Positions 15,570 through 24,406 of a DNA stretch of 44,776 nucleotides are shown here, piece after piece; position 1 is the stretch's first letter; the number at the start of each line of letters is the position of its first letter. The stretch is from Pseudomonadota bacterium. GTDB lineage: Bacteria; Pseudomonadota; Gammaproteobacteria; Burkholderiales; Ferrovaceae. The notes beneath the pieces were generated by a model that saw only the letters and a list, made by a program, of their open reading frames with translations, had not been told where the DNA came from and did no database searches. A program made the translations under genes and the position numbers. The stretch lies in assembly GCA_021805725.1 (NCBI GenBank), contig JAJZEH010000035.1:1-44776 (forward strand). The letters are read 5' to 3'.

Positions 15570-17030
15570 ATGAAATGGTCAATTGGCAACAGGATTGGGG
15601 CCGGATACGGGCTTGCTCTCTTCATACTGTTTATTCTTGGCGTGATCTCATACCAAAACACCACCGGCACCATCAGGGCAATGGAAATGAAAGTTCACTC
15701 CTATCAGGTGTTGGAAAATCTGGAAGACGTCAGCTCTGCCCTGAAGGATGCCGAGACCGGACAACGAGGCTACATCATCGTGGGCGAAGACCGGTATCTG
15801 GAGCCCTACCAGGCCGGCTCGACCGTCGTGTATCAGTCCATCCAGAGCCTGCGCAGGCTCACTGCGGATAATCCCCATCAACAACACCGGCTTGACGCCA
15901 TGGAGCCCCTCATTGCCAACAAGCTTGCCGAGCTCAAGGAGACCATTGACCTGCGCAAAGACAAGGGATTTAAGGCGGCGTTTGATGTGATCCAGACGGA
16001 CCATGGCAAAAAGACGATGGATGACATCCGAAGGGTGATCGCTGAAATGCGAAACGAGGAGAAGACGCTGTTGGAACAACGGGACAGCGAGGTGAAATCC
16101 CGGGCCAAAACGACAACCTCCGCCATTGTTTACGGCATCCCGCTGGCTTTTGTGCTATTGGCATTCGTGGGATTCGGAATCACGCGCAACATTACCATGA
16201 AACTGCGGGAAAGCATCGCCCAACTCGCTTCGTCATCGTCCGAAATTCTTGCCACCACAACCCAGGTTGCCGCAAGCGCGGTGGAGACGGCCAGTGCAGT
16301 GAGCGAAACGACCGCCACCGTGGAAGAGGTCAAGCAAACCGCACTGATGGCAAGCCAGAAGGCAAAACATGTTTCGGATAGCGCCCAGAAGGTCTCACAG
16401 GTCTCGCAAGACGGACGCCGTTCTGTCGAGGGGGCCATCGTGGGCATGCAGCGTATTCAGGAGCAGATGGAGGCTATCGCCGAAAGCATCGTACGGCTGT
16501 CGGAGCAAAGCCAGGCAATCGGCGAGATCATCGCCACGGTAAACGATCTGGCCGAGCAGTCCAATGTGTTGGCGGTAAATGCCGCAATTGAGGCGGCCCG
16601 GGCAGGCGAACAGGGCAAGGGGTTTGCCGTGGTGGCGCAGGAGGTCAAAAGCCTCGCCGAGCAGTCCAAGCAGGCGACTGCCCAGGTACGGACAATCCTG
16701 GGCGACATCCAGAAGGCAACTACAACGACTGCAATGGCCACGGAACAAGGCAACAAGGCAATGGAGGCCGGCATGAGGCAATCCAGCGATGCAGGCGATT
16801 CAATCCGTCAGCTTGCCGAAAGCGTGAGCGAGGCGGCGCAGGCGGCCACGCAGATTGCCGCTTCAAGCCAGCAGCAGATGGTGGGCATGGATCAGGTGGC
16901 GCTGGCGATGGACAACATCAAGCAGGCAAGCATGCAGAATGTCTCCGGCACCCGGCAGGCCGAGACCGCCGCACATAGCCTGCATGAGCTGGGACTGAAA
17001 CTGGGTTCCATGATTGGAGGCAAGGGCTGA
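15570..17030 (+). CDS. CHASE3-type methyl-accepting chemotaxis protein, no clear HAMP
   Basis: 486 residues. TM1 at about 9-29, a periplasmic CHASE3 domain (about 35-185, with the hallmark [22 protein letters not shown]), and TM2 at about 187-208. It then passes almost directly into the coiled signalling domain without a recognisable HAMP. The kinase-contact tip is present ([34 protein letters not shown]). No C-terminal pentapeptide tether is seen. Start ATG 15570 has GGGGGAA upstream, 88 bases after cheW. It is the likely dedicated receptor of this pathway, in the WspA role though in a different gene order. CHASE3 ligands are largely unknown; a surface, envelope or ionic cue is possible. Confidence 0.9.
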   Translation: MKWSIGNRIGAGYGLALFILFILGVISYQNTTGTIRAMEMKVHSYQVLENLEDVSSALKDAETGQRGYIIVGEDRYLEPYQAGSTVVYQSIQSLRRLTADNPHQQHRLDAMEPLIANKLAELKETIDLRKDKGFKAAFDVIQTDHGKKTMDDIRRVIAEMRNEEKTLLEQRDSEVKSRAKTTTSAIVYGIPLAFVLLAFVGFGITRNITMKLRESIAQLASSSSEILATTTQVAASAVETASAVSETTATVEEVKQTALMASQKAKHVSDSAQKVSQVSQDGRRSVEGAIVGMQRIQEQMEAIAESIVRLSEQSQAIGEIIATVNDLAEQSNVLAVNAAIEAARAGEQGKGFAVVAQEVKSLAEQSKQATAQVRTILGDIQKATTTTAMATEQGNKAMEAGMRQSSDAGDSIRQLAESVSEAAQAATQIAASSQQQMVGMDQVALAMDNIKQASMQNVSGTRQAETAAHSLHELGLKLGSMIGGKG

Positions 17031-17063
17031 AGATCTGAACGGGATCTCCAGACCATAACTGCC

Positions 17064-19352
17064 GTGGCCACAGACAGCGCATTTCTGACAAAGCTTCTCG
17101 CAACCTTCCAGGTCGAGGCGAGTGAACATATCCAGGCAATGACCACTGAATTGGTCGAGCTTGAAAGAATGCCCACGGGGGAGCAACGCACCGAAAGCCT
17201 GGAACGGATTTTCCGGGAAGCGCATAGCCTCAAAGGTGCTGCACGCGCAGTAAACCACTTGGAAATGGAAACGGTATGCCATGCCCTGGAGAGCGTGTTT
17301 TCCGAGCTGAAGAACAACTGCGTTGCCGCCACGCTGCCACTTTTCGATTTGCTGCATCAAACGCTGAAGGTGCTGCGCGGGTTGCTGGACACCTCCAGTC
17401 AAGCCGGGGCAGGTGCCCAAAAGAACGCCGTTGCCACTCTGGTGCGACAGCTCGAGGATATATTGATCGGCGTCACTCCTGCGATGCACGAGTTCAATTC
17501 CCTGACTTTTGTCGGATCAGATGAAGTTGCTGACAGCCCTGGTCGTGGTACGTCGGTGCCGGCTTCAAGCCTCGCGCCAAATACAATAAGGGTGCATACC
17601 AGAAAGCTGGACTCGGTGATGCGGCAGGCAGAAGAACTGCTCGTACAACGACTGGCAGCAGCCAATCGAGCGCGCGAACTGCGGGAACTCGGAATCACGA
17701 TGGCTTCCTGGAAAAAGGATCTCGCCAGGATCCAGTCTGCCGCGCGGGCAGTGGGGCGGGCATTCAGGCCATCTGAAATGGCAGGAAGCACCCCAAGAGA
17801 GCAGCAATCCCTGGCTAAACTGCTCGAGTATCTGGACGCGGAGTCCTCGCAAATGAAACATTTCGAGAATCGGCTGACAAAACTTGAAGGGACCGCCGCG
17901 CATGACCATCGCATCCTGAGCGGTCTCGTGGATGGCCTCCTTCACGACGTGAAGGAGATGCACATGCAGCCCTTCTCTTCGCTTCTCGAAACCTTGCCAC
18001 GGTTGGCGCGAGAACTTTCGCGAGATCATGGAAAACAGGTGGAATTAGTGATTCTCGGGGACGACATTGAAATTGACCGGAGGATCCTTGAACAGATCAA
18101 GGACCCCCTCAATCACCTGCTCAGAAACTGTGTTGATCACGGCGTGGAGAAGCCCGACGTGCGCAAGCAAAGGGGCAAGCCGGCGCATGCAACGCTCACC
18201 ATCGCCATATCGCACAAGGACAGCAATAAAGTGGAAATCCTGGTAGCCGATGATGGGGACGGAATCGAACTTGCCAAGCTCAGAACTGCGGCTGCCAGAC
18301 TCGGCATACTTTCAGCCGAGGAGATCGATAAATTGAACGAGCGTGATGTGCTGGCCCTTGTGTTCCAGTCAGGAGTCTCCACCAGCCCCATGGTCACCGA
18401 CCTTTCCGGTCGGGGCCTGGGACTTGCCATCGTGCGGGAAAAGGTTGAGCGCCTCGGTGGCACGGTCACCCTGGAGACGCAACCCAAAACCGGAACGACC
18501 TTCCGCATCACGCTGCCACTGACCCTCGCCACATTCCGCGGTGTCATCGTGCTCGCGGGCGACCGTTTGTTCATCATCCCTGCCGTCAGCGTGGAACAAG
18601 TGGCGCTGGTTGATAGAAAAAACATCATGACGGTGGGAAACGGCGAATCGATCACGCTGGAAGGGCAGGCACTTGCTCTGGTCTGGCTGAGCGACGTTCT
18701 GGAAATTCCGCGCATGAAGAGCGAGAGCCGGGACAAGCTGCAAGTTGCGATACTGCGTGTCGGGGCCAATCGCATTGCATTCCGGGTGGACGCAGTACTC
18801 GCGGAACAGGAGGTACTGGTCAAGGGGCTTGGACCACAACTCAGGCGTGTGCGTCATGTCGCCGGCGCCAGTGTATTGGGCACAGGCCAGGTGATTCCCG
18901 TTCTAAACGTACCCGATCTGATGCTGTCCGCCAAGAAACCCGGGATGACGCCGCTCGCCAGTGCCACCGGCGATGGCCCCAAAACTGAGAAGCAGTCGAT
19001 CCTTGTCGCCGAGGATTCCATTACCTCGAGGGCATTGATAAAGAATATCCTGGAAGCGGCGGGCTATGACGTCGCCACCGCGGTGGATGGCGCGGAGGCA
19101 TACACCATGCTCAAGGCTGGAACATTCGATCTTGTGGTGTCGGATGTGGAAATGCCACGCATGGACGGATTTGATCTCACGATGAAGGTGCGCACGGATA
19201 AGCAACTTTCGAGCGTGCCAATCGTGCTGATAACGGCGCTTGAGTCACGTGAGCACCGTGAGCGCGGTATTGATGCCGGGGCCAACGCCTACATCGTCAA
19301 AAGCAGCTTTGACCAGAGCAACCTGCTGGAAGTCATCGGAAGGCTGATATGA
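17064..19352 (+). CDS. cheA: CheA-type hybrid histidine kinase with C-terminal receiver (WspE-like)
   Basis: 762 residues. Order: Hpt (about 1-110; AHSLKGAA with phosphorylatable His54), dimerisation helices (about 240-310), HATPase with N box (LLRNCVDHGVEKP near 355), G1 DDGDGIEL and G2 GRGLGLAIV, CheW-like domain (about 500-640), and receiver (about 650-762; SDVEMPRMDG with Asp694, Thr and Lys downstream). It autophosphorylates under receptor control and passes phosphate to partner receivers. The attached receiver may act as a phosphate sink, as proposed for hybrid CheA proteins. The P2 docking domain of E. coli CheA is not evident. Start GTG 17064 lacks a good ribosome site. It lies 33 bases after the receptor and 22 before cheB. 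Confidence 0.92.
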   Translation: MATDSAFLTKLLATFQVEASEHIQAMTTELVELERMPTGEQRTESLERIFREAHSLKGAARAVNHLEMETVCHALESVFSELKNNCVAATLPLFDLLHQTLKVLRGLLDTSSQAGAGAQKNAVATLVRQLEDILIGVTPAMHEFNSLTFVGSDEVADSPGRGTSVPASSLAPNTIRVHTRKLDSVMRQAEELLVQRLAAANRARELRELGITMASWKKDLARIQSAARAVGRAFRPSEMAGSTPREQQSLAKLLEYLDAESSQMKHFENRLTKLEGTAAHDHRILSGLVDGLLHDVKEMHMQPFSSLLETLPRLARELSRDHGKQVELVILGDDIEIDRRILEQIKDPLNHLLRNCVDHGVEKPDVRKQRGKPAHATLTIAISHKDSNKVEILVADDGDGIELAKLRTAAARLGILSAEEIDKLNERDVLALVFQSGVSTSPMVTDLSGRGLGLAIVREKVERLGGTVTLETQPKTGTTFRITLPLTLATFRGVIVLAGDRLFIIPAVSVEQVALVDRKNIMTVGNGESITLEGQALALVWLSDVLEIPRMKSESRDKLQVAILRVGANRIAFRVDAVLAEQEVLVKGLGPQLRRVRHVAGASVLGTGQVIPVLNVPDLMLSAKKPGMTPLASATGDGPKTEKQSILVAEDSITSRALIKNILEAAGYDVATAVDGAEAYTMLKAGTFDLVVSDVEMPRMDGFDLTMKVRTDKQLSSVPIVLITALESREHRERGIDAGANAYIVKSSFDQSNLLEVIGRLI

Positions 19353-19374
19353 TCGAACGCATGGGGACAAGCCA

Positions 19375-20427
19375 ATGATCAGGGTCCTGGTGGTGGAGGA
19401 TTCTCCCGTGGTACGCGAGCTTCTCGTTTACATTCTCGGTGCCGATCCCGAAATCCAGGTCATCGGGGCAGTGGACGATGGTGAACAGGCGCTCGAGAGC
19501 GTTGCACGGATCCGGCCCGACGTCATCACCATGGACATCCACATGCCCAGGCTGGACGGTTTGTCAGCCACGCGCCAGATCATGGAAACGCATCCAACCC
19601 CAATCGTCATCGTCAGCGAAAACACGGATCCACGGCAGGTTGCAACAACCTTTCACGCCATGGAAGCGGGTGCCGTGGCGGTTCTGCGACGGCCGGCAGG
19701 CATCGGACATCCGGATCACGAAGCCACAGCCAGCGAGCTGGTACAAGTCGTGAAGCTGATGTCCGAGGTGAAGGTGGTCAAACGCTGGCCCCATTTGTGG
19801 CGCCCCCCGATGTCACCGATTCAGGCTAAAGCGGACTGCGCAGGGGTTGATGCAAAGGTAAGGGTTGTCGCCATTGGAGCTTCAACCGGGGGACCGTTTG
19901 TGCTGCAAACCATTCTTGCGGCATTGTCGAAGGATTTTCCGGTACCGGTATTGATTGTCCAGCACATGGCAGCCGGTTTCATTCAGGGGTTTGTCCAGTG
20001 GCTTTCGCAGACATCGGGCTTACCCGTACATATTGCCGCGCATGACGAACAGCTACGCCCGGGCCACGCCTATGTGGCACCCGATGGCTATCAGATGCGG
20101 GTGAATCCGAACGAAAAAATCGCTCTGAGGAAGGACGAGCCCGAGAATGGCTTGCGCCCGTCGGTGTCCTACCTTTTGCGTTCTGTAGCCGAAGTCTATG
20201 GACGCGATGCCGTAGCCGGCCTCCTCACCGGCATGGGTCGGGACGGCGCCGATGAACTGAAGTTGCTAAAAGAAAAAGGGGCCATCACCTTTGCTCAGGA
20301 CAAGGAAAGCTCGGTCGTACACGGCATGCCTGGCGCTGCAATCAAGATTGGTGCGGCAACACTGATTCTTTCACTGGAGAAAATCGCTGCGACCCTGACC
20401 AGTCTGGCAAAGCACAGAACATCATAA
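19375..20427 (+). CDS. cheB: CheB-type receptor methylesterase (WspF-like)
   Basis: 350 residues. The receiver is at 1-125 with acidic pair Glu8/Asp9 and phosphoacceptor Asp54 in MDIHMPRLDG. After a linker, the methylesterase domain (about 160-345) shows the catalytic triad Ser170 (GASTGG), His197 (QHM) and Asp290 (GMGRDGA). It removes methyl groups from receptor glutamates when phosphorylated by CheA, balancing CheR. Loss of the equivalent WspF locks Pseudomonas Wsp on. ATG 19375 lies 22 bases after cheA; the response-regulator gene begins ten bases after its stop. No CheD or CheZ is present in the cluster. Confidence 0.93.
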   Translation: MIRVLVVEDSPVVRELLVYILGADPEIQVIGAVDDGEQALESVARIRPDVITMDIHMPRLDGLSATRQIMETHPTPIVIVSENTDPRQVATTFHAMEAGAVAVLRRPAGIGHPDHEATASELVQVVKLMSEVKVVKRWPHLWRPPMSPIQAKADCAGVDAKVRVVAIGASTGGPFVLQTILAALSKDFPVPVLIVQHMAAGFIQGFVQWLSQTSGLPVHIAAHDEQLRPGHAYVAPDGYQMRVNPNEKIALRKDEPENGLRPSVSYLLRSVAEVYGRDAVAGLLTGMGRDGADELKLLKEKGAITFAQDKESSVVHGMPGAAIKIGAATLILSLEKIAATLTSLAKHRTS

Positions 20428-20437
20428 GGATCATTCC

Positions 20438-23400
20438 ATGCAATCCAATCAGAAATCGAATGTCATGAAGGAAATCCTCATCGCCGAGGACAGTCCGACC
20501 CAGGCGGCTCAATTGGCACACCTTCTCGAGGAACATGGTTTCAAGGTTACAACTGCGGCTAACGGTCGCGAAGCACTCGCCCTGCTTGAACGGTACAAAC
20601 CCCTCCTGATTATCAGCGACGTCGTAATGCCAGAGCTGGATGGGTACGGTCTGTGCAAGGCCATCAAGAGTGACAGTAATCTGAAAAACATCCCGGTCAT
20701 GCTGGTCACCACACTCTCCGATCCGGAGGACGTGGTCCGCGGTCTGGAGTGTGGCGCTGACAATTTCCTGCGCAAGCCCTATGACGAGCGCCACCTGCTG
20801 TCGCGCATCGACTATTTGTTGATGAACCTCGAATTGCGCAAAAACCAGAAAATGCAGATGGGCGTTGAAATCAGTCTGGGTGGCCAGAGACATTTCATCA
20901 GTTCGGAACGCCAGCAGATCCTGGACCTGCTGATCTCGACCTACGAACAGGCGGTCGACATCAACAATGAGCTCAAGCTTCGTGAAAGGGAACTCTTGCA
21001 ATCAAACCAGGTACTCAATGCACTGTACCGCATTGCAGAAGTGCTAAACCATGCAAGCAGCGAGCAGGAGGTGGCAGGGGCTGTTCTGGACCGGGTACTG
21101 GAGCTTCCAGGAGTCCAGGCTGGCTGGATTACCCTGCGAGCGGGCAAGTCCGGCTTCAGGCTGATCGCCGCCCGCAATCTGCCCCCGGCGCTGGAATCCC
21201 CGGGGGCCATGGAGGGCAATTGCACGTGCTGCAGACGGCTTGCCTCTGACGAACTTGGATCGGGCCCCATCATCCTGGAATGCGAGCGCCTGATGAAGGC
21301 GGTTGGGGACAAGCGCGGACTGCGCTATCACGCCTGTATTCCCTTGTGGCTGGGCGACAGGACAATGGGCGTGATGAATCTTGTGGGATCCGAGAAGGGA
21401 CTGTTCAATGACGACGAATTGCGGGTTTTGTACGGCGTAGGCAACCAGGTTGCGGTAGCACTGGAGCGGGTGCGCCTATACCAGCATCTGGAGCAACTGG
21501 TGCAGGAAAGAACCAAAGAGCTCAATGTGGAAATTGTGGAACGAAAACGGATCGAAAAGGAACAGGCGCGACTGGTGGCCATCATTGAAGCGACGCCTGA
21601 CTTCGTGGGAACCAGCGATCTCAATGGCAATGTGCATTTCATCAACAAAGCCGGCCTCAAGATGCTGGGCTACGAAACAGGACGGCCCGTATCGGATCTT
21701 CGCATCGAGCAGTCCCATCCCCGGTGGGCGGCCAAGCTGCTGTCTGAAACGGCGATTCCTCATGCGCTCGAATATGGGTCTTGGAGCGGAGAGTCTGCGC
21801 TGCTGCAACGCGGTGGCCAGGAGATTCCATTATCACAAGTCGTCATCGCTCACCGAAGCCAGGACGGGTCTGTTGAATACCTGTCCACCATCGCGCGTGA
21901 CATCACGTTGCTCAAGGAGAGTGAGCAGCGAATCACGCGCCTGAATCGGGTCTATGCCGTACTGAGCGGCATCAACACAACCATTGTTCGCACCCGAAAC
22001 CGGCAGGAACTGTTCGATGAATCCTGCCGAATTGCGGTGGAGCGAGGAAAGTTCAGGTTTGCCTGGATCGGCCTGCTTGAGCCTGGCGGGAAGGAAGTGG
22101 TGCCCGTGGCCCGTGCGGGCGTTGATGAAGGCTGCCTTGACTGCATTCGATTAACCGTGCGCGATGACGAGCCTGATCGCTGCGAACTCGTTGCCCATGC
22201 ATTGCGGGAAAATACCGTAGTGGTTTGCAACGACGTCGAATCCGATCCGCGGATGGCAACGTGGCGCGATGCGGCTCTCTTGCGGGGCTATCGATCGGTG
22301 GCTGTATTTCCGCTGCAACTGAAGAGCGAGGTGATGGGCCTGCTCCTGCTTTACGCAACTGAAGTGGATTTCTTCGACGACGAGGAAATGGAGTTGCTCA
22401 CCGAGATTTCCAGTGACATCTCATTTGCACTTGATCACCTCGAAAAGGAAGACAGGCTCAACTACCTTGCCTACTACGATGCCTTGACCGGCCTTTCCAA
22501 CCGTAGTTTGTTCAACGTGCATTTGAGCCAGAGGATAGGTGAAGCGCAAGGCGTCCAGATGACCTTTGCAGTTGTCATGCTCAACCTTGAACGGTTCAGA
22601 AGCATCAACGATTCTCTGGGGCAGCATGCCGGTGATGAACTGCTGCGCCAGGTTGCGCAACGCCTGAAGGAATGGCTTCATGAATCAGCCATTTTGGCCA
22701 GGCTGGGTGCCGACTCCTTTGCAATCATTACCCAGCGCTCCGAAGACGAAGGCAGTGTAGGCCGCATCCTGGAGCAAGTTCTGTCATGTGTCCACGGCCA
22801 GCCTTTCGTGATTGGCGGGCAAGAACTTCGCATTGGGGCCAAGGCAGGAGTGGCTGTCTTTCCCAACGATGGGGTGGATGCCAATACGCTGTCCCGTAAC
22901 GCAGAGGCGGCATTGGGGAAAACCAGGCTCTCTGGAGACAAGTATCTGTTCTATGCGCCTGAATTCAACGCCCGTGTTGCAGAAAAACTGTCATTGGAAA
23001 ACAAACTGCGCCGTGCAGTGGAAAACGGAGAATTGGTGCTCCATTACCAGCCCAAGGTCGAACTCAATACGCGACGCATTAAAGGGCTTGAGGCCCTGAT
23101 GCGATGGAAAGATCCCGATACCGGCCTCCTTATACCGCCCTCAAGCTTCATTCCCCTTCTCGAGGAAACCGGCCTCATTCTAGAGGCTGGACGTTGGGCA
23201 CTGGAACAGGCGGTGGCCGATTTCAAGCTCTTCAAAGACAAGGAAGTTGAGGTTCCCAGAATCGCGGTTAACGTCTCTCCAATCCAGCTGCGCCAAAAGG
23301 ATTTCGTCGCCACCGTCGAGCATGTATTACGCAATGTCGCAGACATGGAAGCCGTTCTTGAACTGGAGATCACCGAAAGTCTGCTCATGCGCAATATCGA

Positions 23401-23749
23401 AGCCAAAATCATAAAGCTTCGGGCCTTGCGGGAAATGGGCGTGGAGATTTCCATCGATGATTTTGGAACGGGGTATTCCTCGCTCAGTTATATCTCGAAA
23501 TTGCCCGTCAACTCGCTGAAAATAGACCATGCGTTCATCTTCAACATGACCACGAACCCGGATGATCTATGCATCGTGTCCGCCATCATTTCGTTGGGGC
23601 ATTCCCTGAACCTGAAGGTCATTGCCGAGGGGGTTGAAACAGAGGAGCAGGAGAATATGCTCCGTTTGCTGAAGTGTAACGAGTTTCAAGGATACCTGTT
23701 CAGCCCCGCGGTCGAGGCATCCAGAATCGTGTCATTACTGCAAGGCTGA
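20438..23749 (+). CDS. Response regulator REC-GAF-PAS-GAF-degenerate GGDEF-EAL (predicted output phosphodiesterase)
   Basis: 1103 residues. Receiver at about 10-130 (Asp18, phosphoacceptor Asp61 in SDVVMPELDG, Lys in RKPYD), coiled linker, GAF (200-365), PAS (380-495), GAF (505-665), GGDEF (675-835), EAL (845-1100). The cyclase motif has decayed to GADSF (757-761), the metal region reads LNLERF, and the I-site Arg/Asp pair is missing, so cyclase activity is unlikely. The EAL domain keeps EALMRW (885-890), NVSPIQL, ELEITES, DDFGTGYSS, LKID and AEGVE, so c-di-GMP hydrolysis is expected. Start ATG 20438 has AAGG at -8, ten bases after cheB. It takes the place of WspR. Its stop is directly adjacent to the convergent GntR stop. 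Confidence 0.93.
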   Translation: MQSNQKSNVMKEILIAEDSPTQAAQLAHLLEEHGFKVTTAANGREALALLERYKPLLIISDVVMPELDGYGLCKAIKSDSNLKNIPVMLVTTLSDPEDVVRGLECGADNFLRKPYDERHLLSRIDYLLMNLELRKNQKMQMGVEISLGGQRHFISSERQQILDLLISTYEQAVDINNELKLRERELLQSNQVLNALYRIAEVLNHASSEQEVAGAVLDRVLELPGVQAGWITLRAGKSGFRLIAARNLPPALESPGAMEGNCTCCRRLASDELGSGPIILECERLMKAVGDKRGLRYHACIPLWLGDRTMGVMNLVGSEKGLFNDDELRVLYGVGNQVAVALERVRLYQHLEQLVQERTKELNVEIVERKRIEKEQARLVAIIEATPDFVGTSDLNGNVHFINKAGLKMLGYETGRPVSDLRIEQSHPRWAAKLLSETAIPHALEYGSWSGESALLQRGGQEIPLSQVVIAHRSQDGSVEYLSTIARDITLLKESEQRITRLNRVYAVLSGINTTIVRTRNRQELFDESCRIAVERGKFRFAWIGLLEPGGKEVVPVARAGVDEGCLDCIRLTVRDDEPDRCELVAHALRENTVVVCNDVESDPRMATWRDAALLRGYRSVAVFPLQLKSEVMGLLLLYATEVDFFDDEEMELLTEISSDISFALDHLEKEDRLNYLAYYDALTGLSNRSLFNVHLSQRIGEAQGVQMTFAVVMLNLERFRSINDSLGQHAGDELLRQVAQRLKEWLHESAILARLGADSFAIITQRSEDEGSVGRILEQVLSCVHGQPFVIGGQELRIGAKAGVAVFPNDGVDANTLSRNAEAALGKTRLSGDKYLFYAPEFNARVAEKLSLENKLRRAVENGELVLHYQPKVELNTRRIKGLEALMRWKDPDTGLLIPPSSFIPLLEETGLILEAGRWALEQAVADFKLFKDKEVEVPRIAVNVSPIQLRQKDFVATVEHVLRNVADMEAVLELEITESLLMRNIEAKIIKLRALREMGVEISIDDFGTGYSSLSYISKLPVNSLKIDHAFIFNMTTNPDDLCIVSAIISLGHSLNLKVIAEGVETEEQENMLRLLKCNEFQGYLFSPAVEASRIVSLLQG

Positions 23750-24406
23750 TCAAACGGTTGCAGAATCCAGAAAGCGTTCAATCAACTGGCGCAACAACTG
23801 TCCTGCGCGTAGCCCGTCTCCATCGCACAGTGCTTGAAGAATGGCATCGTGCGCTCGGGCATATTGTTCCAGATCGCTGCTCACGTGCAGGGCGGCGATG
23901 TGCATGCGCACTCCCACCTGCAGCGCATCCCAGGTGTGCAGAAACACGCGATTGGCCGACGCCTCGACGATCTTTCGATGGAAATGAACGGTTTCCCTGG
24001 CATAGGCTGCAGAATTGCCAGCAGTTGCCGCCGCGTGCATTTTCTGCAAGGCATCCCGAAGATAGGCCAGCATTTCTGGAGAACAAGGCACGGCAAGCTG
24101 GGCAGCCCGCTCCTCCAGGACCGCCCGCATTTCGAACGTCTCTTTCAGGTCGGATGCCTTGGGTGAACTCACGCGGGTGCCGCGGTAACGCTGGGACTCC
24201 ACCAGACCCAGCGCTTCCAGTTCGCGCAACGCCTCGCGCACGGGTGCCTGACTGACGTTGAATTCGCGGGCCAGATTCAATTCAATCAACCGCTCACCGG
24301 CTGCATAGCTGCCATCGAGAATGCGCGTCACGAGGGCGTCACGGATCTTGTCCCGCATGCAGCGACGCTCGATATGGGCGCACTCCTGAAGCTTATCGGC
24401 GCTCAT
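23750..24406 (-). CDS. GntR-family regulator, FCD subfamily
   Basis: 218 residues. The N-terminal winged helix (about 15-80; RILDGSYAAGERLIELNLAREFNVSQAPVREALRELEALGLVE) is the GntR signature, and the C-terminal all-helical FCD ligand domain (about 90-215) keeps histidines that could bind metal (HFHRK; RAHDAI). FadR/VanR-type members respond to organic acids. It overlaps the end of the outer-membrane lipoprotein gene by 14 bases and is the last gene of the RND efflux operon, so it is probably the local repressor. A 12-bp palindrome inside the operon promoter (30216-30227) is a candidate target. Confidence 0.9.
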   Translation of the reverse strand: MSADKLQECAHIERRCMRDKIRDALVTRILDGSYAAGERLIELNLAREFNVSQAPVREALRELEALGLVESQRYRGTRVSSPKASDLKETFEMRAVLEERAAQLAVPCSPEMLAYLRDALQKMHAAATAGNSAAYARETVHFHRKIVEASANRVFLHTWDALQVGVRMHIAALHVSSDLEQYARAHDAILQALCDGDGLRAGQLLRQLIERFLDSATV

